Origin: Hofstenia miamia
Taxonomy: Eukaryota > Xenacoelomorpha > Acoela
Reading direction: 5' to 3'
Assembly (NCBI GenBank): GCA_004352715.1
Contig: SCFE01000068.1
Location: forward strand, 507,258 to 555,756
Length of the DNA stretch: 48,499 nucleotides
In this document: positions 34,856 through 43,700 of the stretch, piece by piece
Position numbering within the stretch: position 1 is the first letter of the stretch
How the letters are laid out: each line of letters opens with the position of its first letter
Position numbers and translations under genes: made by a program
Notes under the pieces: model-generated
What the model was told of the DNA's origin: nothing
The model's input: only the letters and a program-made list of their open reading frames with translations
The model's database searches: none

Positions 34856-35173
34856 GTATGTGGAACCATCAAATATGTAATGAACAAGTGTAGAATATGC
34901 TTAATCAACAATGTTCAACAATTCCCAACTGTTGCAACAAATGAAATAATCCATGCTGAATTAGAAAAGCTTGCCCTAGACTATGGAGGCTATTTGTGTC
35001 TGCTAGTCATTGCAGATAACTTTGTAAAGTATAGTAAAATGGCACTACAAGTCAATTCACATCAGAGCAAGTAGTGCATCCACATAATAACTGACATGGG
35101 CTTGCAGTTCAAAAGTAAATTGTTTCAAGAACTCAGGCACACAACAGAAACTACACACAATACATTCTCTTGA
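34856..35173 (+). pseudogene. Ty3/Gypsy-type integrase remnant
   Basis: One reading frame, broken only by a TAG at 35072-35074, carries integrase landmarks in order. YVMNKCRICLINNVQQ matches the second half of the HHCC zinc-binding motif (CxxC). Then LEKLALDYGGYLCLLVIADN holds the first catalytic Asp, with the YLLVIVDNFTKYS-type core degenerate. After the stop, HIITDMGLQFKSKLFQEL matches the second catalytic Asp segment. The third catalytic residue (Glu) is not reached before the TGA at 35171. The spacing between the two Asp blocks is shorter than usual, implying an internal deletion. No LTRs, polymerase or gag were seen nearby, so this is an isolated fragment. Confidence 0.6.
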
Positions 35174-35278
35174 AGTATCTAAAGACAGTTTTGAGATATG
35201 CAATGAAATTCTATTTTGAATAAAGTATTTTAACTAATGATTTACTACATTTAACGAAAAACAATAATAATACTATTA

Positions 35279-35307
35279 ACATGTCTGGAAAAGAATTAGA
35301 ATAATGC
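35279..35307. repeat. Left terminal inverted repeat of mariner
   Basis: 29 bp, perfect match in reverse complement to 36572-36600; begins with the palindrome ACATGT. Confidence 0.93.
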
Positions 35308-35349
35308 CAAAACGTTTATTTAACACAAAAAGAACATAACAATTCATGT

Positions 35350-36426
35350 TTATTGGACAGTGTAATCACCGTTGAGTCGGATGACATGTTCACAATGGGC
35401 GATATATTTATTTGCTTCCTCCAACATCTTCCTTTTTTCAATAGAAGTGAGGGCCTGTCGCGCAGCGGAAAGCAGATCTTCTTTACTTTCAAATTGTTGC
35501 TGTTTCAATTGCAGTTTCAGCCATTTGTTGATCCAACGGTCACAACCATTGAGGTCTGGTGAATATGGCGCCTGTTTCGAGAGAACGATTTGTTTGTCGC
35601 GAAAGAATTGTGTCGTGACTTGGGAAACATGAGGACGAGCATTGTCTTGTCTCCAGATAATCTCGTGCTGCCGTACTCTCCCATGCCGTTCACGGCGAAA
35701 TTTGTCGATAGTGTATTGGACAAACTGTTTGTAGCGTTCACTATCGACTTTTTCATTCCTGTCAGTACCCTGAATCGCAAATTTGCCATCGTGAGTGTAC
35801 GCCAAAAGCAGCATTGTGCGCTGGCCCCTCGGTGTTGCTTGGATGGCCCTTGGTCGTGCGTCTGTTTTGGCGGTCCATTTCTTCAGATCACGCCTCCAAG
35901 GAATTGGAGAAAATGGTACCCAAGATTCATCTGTAATGACATACCGTCGGCACCACTGCTCTATGCCCAGTTCATGAAAGAGCCGTATATCCTCTTGACA
36001 ACATTGCACCCGCTGTTGCTTGTGGACTTCTGTTAAGGAATACGGAACCCAGACAGAGCAAATTTTTCTCATATTGAGACATTGATTCAGCATGGTTCTG
36101 ACAGTATCTTTTCCTACATCCAAAAGATCAGCCAAGTGCCTTAATGATGCGCTGTCATTTTCTTCGATCAGTTTTTGCAGCTTGGTGACATTTTCAGGAC
36201 AACTGGATGACGAAGGGCGACCAGAACTGTGCCCTTTTTCCGTTGACAATGTTTCTGCTTTGCAATTGGCAATCCATCCATAAATCGTAGCCAAACAAGG
36301 CACATCATCTGGCCATACATTGGTCAATTTCCTGTGAATATCTCCGGCAGATGTTCCATTATGATACTCGGTATACACATAAAATCTGCACGCTGAATTT
36401 GAATATTCCATTGCAACGCGACACAC
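35350..36426 (-). CDS. Mariner transposase, D,D34D, intact (358 aa)
   Basis: Cut-and-paste transposase that binds the TIRs and inserts at TA. Residues ~7-55 and ~75-115 form the paired-type helix-turn-helix DNA-binding domains, with the SSGRPSS linker between. WVPYSL (~126-131) corresponds to the conserved WVPHEL motif. The catalytic triad is D166 (ITDESW), D261 (WRQDNARPH) and D296 (YSPDLNGCDRW): 94 residues between the first two and 34 between the last two, the mariner signature. The usual SPDLAPSDY is SPDLNGCDRW here, marking a less common subfamily. No stops or frameshifts. The start could be M1 or M6; both precede the first helix. Its codon usage is richer in GC than the neighbouring DNA, consistent with recent arrival, possibly by horizontal transfer, which is common for mariners. 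Expression would depend on a promoter in the ~145 bp upstream inside the element. Confidence 0.93.
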   Translation of the reverse strand: MCRVAMEYSNSACRFYVYTEYHNGTSAGDIHRKLTNVWPDDVPCLATIYGWIANCKAETLSTEKGHSSGRPSSSSCPENVTKLQKLIEENDSASLRHLADLLDVGKDTVRTMLNQCLNMRKICSVWVPYSLTEVHKQQRVQCCQEDIRLFHELGIEQWCRRYVITDESWVPFSPIPWRRDLKKWTAKTDARPRAIQATPRGQRTMLLLAYTHDGKFAIQGTDRNEKVDSERYKQFVQYTIDKFRRERHGRVRQHEIIWRQDNARPHVSQVTTQFFRDKQIVLSKQAPYSPDLNGCDRWINKWLKLQLKQQQFESKEDLLSAARQALTSIEKRKMLEEANKYIAHCEHVIRLNGDYTVQ

Positions 36427-36571
36427 TAAAAACCAAATGAGTAATGATTATCATTCACACACATTATATTTCTGCTAACAGTTATAAAATGTAACCAATC
36501 AACAATTAGTATGACATGCTAAATATTAATCATGCATGTACCTATGCGCAGCACACAATAATTGCATTGCA

Positions 36572-36600
36572 GCATTATTCTAATTCTTTTCCAGACATGT
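36572..36600. repeat. Right terminal inverted repeat of mariner
   Basis: 29 bp, reverse complement of 35279-35307. It lies upstream of the transposase start and probably overlaps its promoter region. Confidence 0.93.
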
Positions 36601-37392
36601 TAATATATTTAGATTACTCCATCTCTGCACTTCAGTTAATGCATTGTCAACAACTTTGGATTTGAAGCTATTAATTTAGTTTATGTTCCTTAGAGTGTTT
36701 TTTGGGTTTAATAAAGTTTACAGATATTTAACCCTTAAATGCCTACCGTGCCAAAACATGACACATTCATTTTCAATTCATTCCTGACTTTCAAAAACCC
36801 AGCATTTTATTCCCTTCATTCTGAATGGTTCTTTTTTAAACATGTAGTGTAATGACTTCTTTTGTACAGTGGTGGTCACCAGGTCTTGGCTTCATACTGT
36901 ACAAAAGTTGTGAAATGAGTTATGTGCCTTTAGAACCTTAGGTTAACAGACTATTTTGTGATTACAATTTCTTGTTCAAAATGAATTTAATTTTAACAAA
37001 TAACTAATTTTAACTGTATTTAGCATGAATTCACATTAATATTAATTTTATTATAGAGCAATTATTGTCTATGGCCATCAAAGTTTTGCCTCACTAATTT
37101 AAAGAGACCATAATTCATTGGTGCCAAAAATGTGTTCACAAGCTTGAAATGCTGTATTGTGCAAATATTTGCTTGATGATTTTTCATATGCTACTATCAA
37201 AGTGTAGTATTATCAATTATTGTATACTGCTACTAATTGATGCCAAGTCTAAAATGCTAGACACAACAACTTATTTCAATATACTATGTAAATTGATTTT
37301 ATTCTTAATAGCTAAATTATGCTTATTGTTGCTAACTGCAAAACTTAAAAAATATTGCTTAGTATATACTCTGAAAAGTTGAACAATAGTGT

Positions 37393-37442
37393 CTTCTTAA
37401 ACATGTATATATATATATATATATATATAATTGTTTAAGAAG
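37393..37442. repeat. (TA)n framed by 11-bp inverted repeats
   Basis: CTTCTTAAACA (37393-37403) and TGTTTAAGAAG (37432-37442) are exact complements on either side of the (TA)n tract, forming a perfect hairpin with an alternating AT loop. Confidence 0.8.
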
Positions 37443-38839
37443 GTAATATTATCAGGCACTTCATTACTGTTAGTTGCCATGAAATAGCCAAAAGAAATGT
37501 AATCAAAAAGTGAAGGTTATTTGTTGATCACATATATAATCCTTTTCAACTAAAATTTCACACTAGTGAGCCATGAACTCCTATAAAACTAACTGGCTGA
37601 AACAAATGAATAAATAACAGCAATATTTGGCAGATTTCACTCAGTCATTTATTAATTCCACTCTTCAATTCATTGATTGCTGATTGAGTGAAATCAGCTA
37701 ATGTTGCAGATAAAGGATAATTTGCTCCAGTCCTGTTAGTGTTATAGAAGGTCATGAGTGAGCAAATAACATAAATATGATTGTAAGTGTTGGATAAGTT
37801 ATTATTTTAAGAATAATTCTTAAATATCAAAATTCATGCAAAAATGAATTGTCCTGTTATAAAGTTATAATATTTATATAACAACCAATAAAGTATATCT
37901 AAAAATAATATGAATTGTCACTTTCATTTATAGAGAGATTCTAAAATTATTGCTTTACTAATGACTAAATACTTTGAACTTTCCTCTCAACTATAATTTA
38001 TTATTTGACTTATGCTTTCCAAGCAATTTGTGAAAAACATCATTGTCTTAATGTGAACTCTACATTGAAAAATCTTTTTGATAATCCTTAAGCATATTTT
38101 ATTTTCCTAAAGATCTTTTAAGCTATTCAAAGCAATTTGGATACAGAAAAGGACTAACAGTGATAATCATTTTCATAATACAAACTTAATCAATCAATAA
38201 TGATTGCTATGAAAGAATATGGAATGAACAAATGAAATAACATCCCATAGGGTTAAATCATCATTGAAATCAATATATTCTTAACATTTGTGCAATATTT
38301 GGCAGCAACTTTGCACAGTCATAAAATTTTCTGCATCACAATGTGTTAGAGATCATTTCCTTATAGAGTTAAGTTTCTTTGATTTGTTCTTGCATGCCAC
38401 CATCAAAGTTTTGCCTCATTAGTTTTGACATAGCATAACTAACTTTTGCCAATGCCGTATACATTAGCTTTAGGTGTTCTATATAGCAACTACTGGTATG
38501 CAGACGACACATTGATGCTTTGTTAGTAATCTCCTTTAAAAATGACTCCATTAGCTGATTTCATTAATTGGTTCACTTCATAATATATTTTTACTGAAAT
38601 GTGAAAATGTATAACATATAAAATGTTGGAAATTTCCTTAAGTTGCAAGGAGTTCCTCAATTCTGTAAATGTAACGATAGTCCAATTTTTGCACGCAGAA
38701 TGCATTTGCTACAGATGGGAACTTTATTCATGAATGGACCACAAATTAATTGCACATAGTAAATTCCTTCCATTATCCCTACACAATGTATAGTCTTCAT
38801 TGTATGATACGTTTTTATGGAGTTAAGCAGGCTAGAGCA

Positions 38840-38998
38840 CACTTGGCAATGAGTTGAGTTTCTAAATAGCCAAGTTGAGCTGAGCCAAGATTTAGCACTG
38901 CATGGGTTATAGAACGAGCCCAAAACCAGCCCCTTTTTTAAACAAAGACAATTTATGGTTCTGTTTCTATATTTCATTATACAGATTTTTCTTAACAT
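38840..38998. repeat. Dispersed repeat, copy 1
   Basis: About 100 bp (gaacgagcccaaaaccagcc through acagatttttctta) aligns at roughly 70% with 45560-45650 in the same orientation. Ends and family are undefined. Confidence 0.45.
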
Positions 38999-40320
38999 AT
39001 ATATATATATATATACATGTATATATATATATATATATATTAGGCTAATTACTTTTTTGAAAAAAATTTCTTCATTTTGTCAAGGAATGCATTTTTGCAT
39101 ATAAATTAGAAAATGTTAGTTTTCAAAGAAAATCTCAAAAAATCTCACGCCTTCAACCAATTTTATTTATTAAAGAAATTTTATGAAATTGATAGAGGAT
39201 TGATGAAAACAATTAGCTTGAAATTTATTTATATATTTTTTGGAATGTAAAGAAGAGTATTGAAGAACTGGTAACAATTAGCAAATTTCATGGCCTGACA
39301 AGTCCCTTCAGTTGAATAATTTCATGTATTTTTTGCAATGACAAATTATAGAATTCTATCTAGAATATAATGTTAACATTTATGATTTATCGTTTTTTGC
39401 AGGGGTATCTTCTATTTGGCTCCATAGACTTAATTTGGAAATGGTATTTCCTAGAACTTAATGATATTAGCTTTTCCATCAACTGGGCATAAAACATTTA
39501 ATTGAAATTCATTCTTAAGATCTACTATGTGAATTATTTCCTGAATGTGCCTGCAATAAAATGTAGGCTTCAAATTTTTTTTATTGCATATTAAATACAG
39601 CTTACAGTTTACAACTTCTTGATAACGGGTGTATTTACTCCAAATTGTTTCAAAAACCAATCATGCAAATTCCTACACATTTACAATCTCTATATGAATT
39701 TGAAACATTAGATTTCATCATGATATTTGCTGCAAATCTACAAAAGCAATCATTTTTTATTTTCAAGCAATTAATTGCACATGTAAGCTAGTATCTTAAA
39801 AATCAATGAATGTACCAATGCTACTTGAATATGTGCTTGTTATCATCTGCATTAAGAGTGACTGTAATTATCCAAATTTGAATCCTTTTACTAACTAATA
39901 AAGCAATTATTTCTGTGGTTTTCATCTTTCAAATTATTAATTATTTTTTATGGAAATTCAGATTTTCTTAAATTCATTTCAATAGCTCCATAACTACAGT
40001 TAATCATATATGAAGCTGTGTCCAGATTGGTCCAGATCCAGCTCACGCCAAATTGATTTACACCAGATATATAATATGTATAATACAAACCAATATTGAA
40101 ACCAAATCATATTTTGTGAATTATCTAAATTCAAAAATATAGATGATTTTAAGTATTTGAATGTAATTGAAAGCAATCTATTTATAAACAACCCACATAC
40201 CTGCACTTTGAATATGTGAGGATTGAGAACCTGAACAGCAATTCTTGTAAATATGGTTTGACAATCTTCACATTGACTGACAACATGAAAATTAGGTGAA
40301 TTGATAATGAACTGACTTTT

Positions 40321-40336
40321 TATTATTATTATTATT
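40321..40336. repeat. (TAT)n, 3' tail of the LINE
   Basis: Five TAT units directly abut the LINE 3' UTR (ctgtgagaattatg on the minus strand), as expected for a microsatellite-like LINE tail. Confidence 0.8.
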
Positions 40337-41310
40337 CATAATTCTCACAGCTTCATGCTGGTATCCTCTCAGCTTGGGGAACTCACCAGTTCCATGGGAG
40401 TCTGAGAGCTTTCCTCTGGACTCTAGCTGTTCCTAACAATGCTGCTTTCTGTGCTACTGCTCCTCCCCACTTTGGTACTTCCAACTCCTCCAAGTATCAC
40501 TTATGCTTTTACTCACTGCTCCTAGTGCTTCTACTGCTACTGGGACTACTGCAACCTTCCTTAACTTCCACAGCCTTTCTATTTCCTCTGCCAACTCTCT
40601 ATACTTGTCTATCTTCTCTTTCTCCTTGATTTTTACATTCCTGTCCTTTGGTAATGCTATGTCTATCACTGTTCCCAAACTTTTCTCTTTGTCCACTACT
40701 ACTATGTCTGGCCTCTGTGCTTATATCACCTTGCTTGTCTGTATGTTGAAGTCTCACAGTATCTTAACCTTGTCATTTTCTTTGACGCCCTGTTGCTTGT
40801 GCTCATGTCACGTTTCCTGATTCTAACCTATGCTGCCTGCTGAAACTCCAGTGAATCATTCTTCCCACCTTGTCATGCCTGAATTTATACTCATTCTGTG
40901 CCAACTACTCACACCCTACTATCAGATGATCTATTGTCTCCGCCTCTTTCTTACATAGCCTACACTTATCACTTATTTCTGCTCTTCTGTCTATATGCTT
41001 CTTCACCCAGTTTGTTCTTATTGCTTGCTCCTGTGCTGCCATTATCAGTGCTTCTGTTTCTAGTACTGCCTTCTTTAACCACTTGTTACTCTCTTCTCTG
41101 TCACACATTTCTGTGTTTCTCCAGTATTCTCCATGCATTGCCTTCTGCCTACACCTTGTTTGTCTCTCTGATTCAATCCTACTCTCATATGGCTTCTTTC
41201 CTTCACTCTCAGTTCTTATCTTCCTTAGCTCCTTAGTGACCTCTAGTAGGGATCATCTAGGTTGCTCTTCTACATATTCCTTTAGTAATTTTCCCATTTT
41301 CAGAACCTAA
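40321..41310 (-). pseudogene. 3' end of an R2/NeSL-like LINE with restriction-like endonuclease
   Basis: On the minus strand, 41138-40905 encodes ETEALIMAAQEQAIRTNWVK and then a CCHC knuckle CRLCKKEAETIDHLIVGC (CX2CX8HX4C). After frame changes, the endonuclease follows: QRPDIVVVDKEKSLGTVID with RPD at 40714-40706, then DIALPKDRN and KEKEKIDKYRELAEEIERLW (40696-40454), and VVPVAVEALGAV. A CCHC motif followed by PD...D is the restriction-like endonuclease signature of early-branching LINEs (R2, R4, NeSL groups). Stops (TGA at the position of a conserved Trp; a TAA) and frameshifts show it is dead. The polymerase is missing (5' truncation). The (AAT)n tail at 40336-40321 marks the 3' end of the insertion. 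The segment is visibly GC-richer than its surroundings. Confidence 0.8.
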
Positions 41311-41804
41311 ACTGTAAATGCGCGGACTATATGAGCTTCAAATCTGATAAACATGAGAGCATCATTTAGCCCTAACTATTTCTTCTTCAGTAGAAAGTCA
41401 GTTCAATCTTCATTACTGTGCGCACCATAAGCAAGTTTTGAGATTTTTGTGATTGGGCTATATTATAAAATATAGATGAACCATGTTAATATTAAATTAT
41501 AAGTGAAGGGAAGAAGTTTCTCTAATTATTGGTGTTTTTTGGATTTTGGACACATTTATTAGTTCAATAGTTCTAATTACTTATTTTTCAAGAAATTTTA
41601 TTGATTTTAAAATCTGCAGGATAAGTTGCAATATCCACAATTGCAGAGAATAACAATAGCAATTGCGCAACACAAGAAATGTTGTATAGGGCGTGAGATA
41701 TTTAGGAAATTTTATAGATGGATTTCTATTAAAATACGCTTTTTCTCACCTCCTTCAAAGATAAAGAAGTTAAAATGTATACTTTAAGGTAAAACGCCAT
41801 CACC

Positions 41805-41835
<31 letters not shown>
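41311..41835. other. Intergenic, ends in (TA)n
   Basis: No gene. (TA)n at 41808-41835 is the insertion site of the following mariner. Confidence 0.6.
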
Positions 41836-42403
41836 GGTTGTCGCATAAGTTCGTTCGTTTTTATATATTTACCGAAAAAAGTCAAATGCAAATATCTATT
41901 ATTTATTTAAGAGAAAAATTTAATCAACAATATGTAATATAAATGTCTAGCAACAGTTGCGTGATCATATCCTATTTTTTGTTCAAGCTCTCTTGTGGAT
42001 AGACGAGGATCCTCGTGAATCAGTTGATTTAAGGTCTCTTCATCAAAATCTGATGGTCTTCCTGAACGAAATGCATCTTCCAGATTGAAGTTCCCATCAC
42101 GGAACTTACTGAACCATTTTTGTGCAGTTCTTACAGTTATAACTTCCTCTCCATAAACCTCGCAGATCTGCCTGGCTGCATCAGCTGCACATTTTTGTTG
42201 ATTAAATTGAAATAGAAGAAGATGTCGGAAATGAAGTTTTTTTTCCACTTGACATTCCATCTAAAATGGGAGGAAAACCGTTTAGGTGAAAAAACACATT
42301 AATAAGAATAAAAGTGTCATAGAAAAATTCTTCCATCAAAAAAGACACAAGACATTTAATATAAAAAGAAATATATTAAAACGAACGAACTTATGCGACA
42401 ACC
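41836..42403 (-). mobile_element. Internally deleted mariner (568 bp) inserted in (TA)n
   Basis: Near-perfect inverted repeats of about 26 bp: GGTTGTCGCATAAGTTCGTT from 41836, and its complement ending at 42403. The flank is TA-repeat on the left and carries TA at 42407-42408 on the right. It is less than half the normal length, since the catalytic half of the transposase is gone. Confidence 0.88.
41907..42260 (-). CDS. Truncated mariner transposase, DNA-binding domain only (117 aa)
   Basis: Residues ~1-107 are the N-terminal half of an irritans/mauritiana-type mariner transposase: FNQQKCAADAARQICEVYGE, TAQKWFSKFRDGNFNLED, the GRPS linker, then DPRLSTRELEQKIGYDHATV and RHL, i.e. both helix-turn-helix units. 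After RHL the frame enters about ten unrelated residues and stops at 41907. All three catalytic Asp are absent, so it cannot transpose. The DNA-binding part has no stop, so if expressed it could occupy mariner ends or form mixed complexes; that is inference. It belongs to a different lineage from the intact mariner at 35279, with different TIRs. Confidence 0.85.
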   Translation of the reverse strand: MECQVEKKLHFRHLLLFQFNQQKCAADAARQICEVYGEEVITVRTAQKWFSKFRDGNFNLEDAFRSGRPSDFDEETLNQLIHEDPRLSTRELEQKIGYDHATVARHLYYILLIKFFS

Positions 42404-43072
42404 CAATAGTAATTTACTGGAGGCACTTGAAGCAAGTAAATTAGAAAAATGTTAAAGTTCTGCAACCATGAAAATTCTTTTGAGCATTCTCAAATCTTTT
42501 ATTCATTATGTCAACTCATACTTTTCAAGTATGCACAGATTTAGGGTTGATGCGTAGAATACTTCAATTGCAGAAGCTTCAAAAATCTACACTAAGGCTT
42601 CACAGCGGGAGTACCCCTTGAAGCAAAATCAATTGTTTGAGAAGGTACAAACAAAGGAAATTGTTGGACGAATCATTAAACAAATAGAACATATTTTAAA
42701 CAATGAGGGTAAAGAATTAAGCTACAATGATGAAAAGCCGATGAATTTGTCTACCTGCAATCTTCCTTGAACATAAGAAGTGGGTCAGTTTTAAAAATAC
42801 CCCCCGCNNNNNNNNNNNNNNNNNNNNNNNNNNNNNNNNNNNNNNNNNNNNNNNNNNNNNNNNNNNNNNNNNNNNNNNNNNNNNNNNNNNNNNNNNNNNN
42901 NNNNNNNNNNNNNNNNNNNNNNNNNNNNNNNNNNNNNNNNNNNNNNNNNNNNNNNNNNNNNNNNNNNNNNNNNNNNNNNNNNNNNNNNNNNNNNNNNNNN
43001 NNNNNNNNNNNNNNNNNNNNNNNNNNNNNNNNNNNNNNNNNNNNNNNNNNNNNNNNNNNNNNNNNNNNNNNN
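42404..43072. other. Unannotated sequence and gap
   Basis: 42404-42808 shows nothing recognisable. 42809-43072 is N. The lost sequence probably contains the 5' part of the Tc1 remnant that follows. Confidence 0.5.
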
Positions 43073-43700
43073 GAACAGTGCGGCAAACATTATAAGGAGA
43101 TTTCTCTAGAATCCACTCCATGCCTATCCTTCAAGAACATTACGGATAAGCTGACGATTGCTAAGTGATATAAGGACTGGACACCCCAACCATGGCACTT
43201 AGTCATCCTCACGGATGAGTCACTGGTGAAACAGTTCTACAGTTTCTCCACACATGTTCGTCGACCAGTTGGTGAGGGGTACAACCAAAATATACCCTTC
43301 CTTGCGTTAAAAACTCTCCTTCAACCATGATATAGGGGACAATTTCTGGTGCTGGCAAAGGTTCACTGTTGTTTATGCCGAGTAGTTTAACAATTACTGC
43401 ACAGGTATATCTTGGATTGTTACGAAAGAAGATGTTCACTGCCATGCAGAGGTATCATTGTGGCATGACAGTCTCCAGCACACAAAGCAAAGTGTAGGCG
43501 TGAATGGCTACAAAACAACAATGTGGAAGTACTTGGCCCTTGGCGCGCACTTCTCCTGACCTTAATCCTATTGAGTCCTGTTGGTCCACGCTCAAAAAGA
43601 ACGTTTCTGCTCTACAACCAACCTCAGTGAGCGATATAAGACAAAAAATTTCTCAAGCATTGGTGAATTCTATGCCAGGTCACTGGGCAGCAAAGTATTA
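43073..43700 (+). pseudogene. Tc1-like transposase remnant (DD34E type)
   Basis: Reading the plus strand across several frames gives a collinear Tc1 catalytic domain. TPCLSFKNITDKLTIAK and YKDWTPQPWHLVILTDES hold the first Asp (43214-43216), followed by PSTMIWGTISGAGKGSLLFM-type residues (43320-43370). Next comes a broken second-Asp region, HD/SPAHKAK (~43462-43490), with a one-base shift. It ends with WLQNNNVEVL and TSPDLNPIESCWSTLKKNVS, whose Glu at 43573-43575 is the third catalytic residue; the frame ends in AAKY before TAA (~43699). At least three frameshifts and an in-frame TGA make it inactive. The DNA-binding half lies in or before the gap, if it survives. Confidence 0.82.

Larger units (their letters stand above)
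35279..36600 (-). mobile_element. Complete mariner element (1322 bp)
   Basis: Inverted repeats of 29 bp, identical base for base, at 35279-35307 and 36572-36600 (start ACATGTCTGGAAAAG). TA dinucleotides flank both ends (35277-35278 and 36601-36602), the mariner target duplication. One uninterrupted transposase ORF lies inside. The length is the family norm (~1.3 kb). All hallmarks of a recently inserted copy are present. Confidence 0.93.
36603..40320. other. Intergenic, (TA)n runs and a dispersed repeat
   Basis: (TA)n at 37406-37429 and 38997-39040 (the latter with two interruptions). 36858-36908 contains a short hairpin (ttttgtacagt paired with actgtacaaaa). 38840-38998 is related to 45490-45650. 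Minus-strand frames at 38369-38998 are short and overlapping, with no recognisable domain. Confidence 0.5.

Noticed and set aside
35353-36283. Plus-strand ORFs of 60-148 aa
   Set aside because: They are antisense shadows of the mariner transposase.
40503-41310. Plus-strand Ser/Leu-rich ORFs of 75-112 aa
   Set aside because: They are antisense to the LINE endonuclease remnant, whose minus-strand frames carry the CCHC and PD...D motifs.
43209-43445. 78-aa minus-strand ORF
   Set aside because: Antisense of the Tc1 remnant, which is readable on the plus strand.
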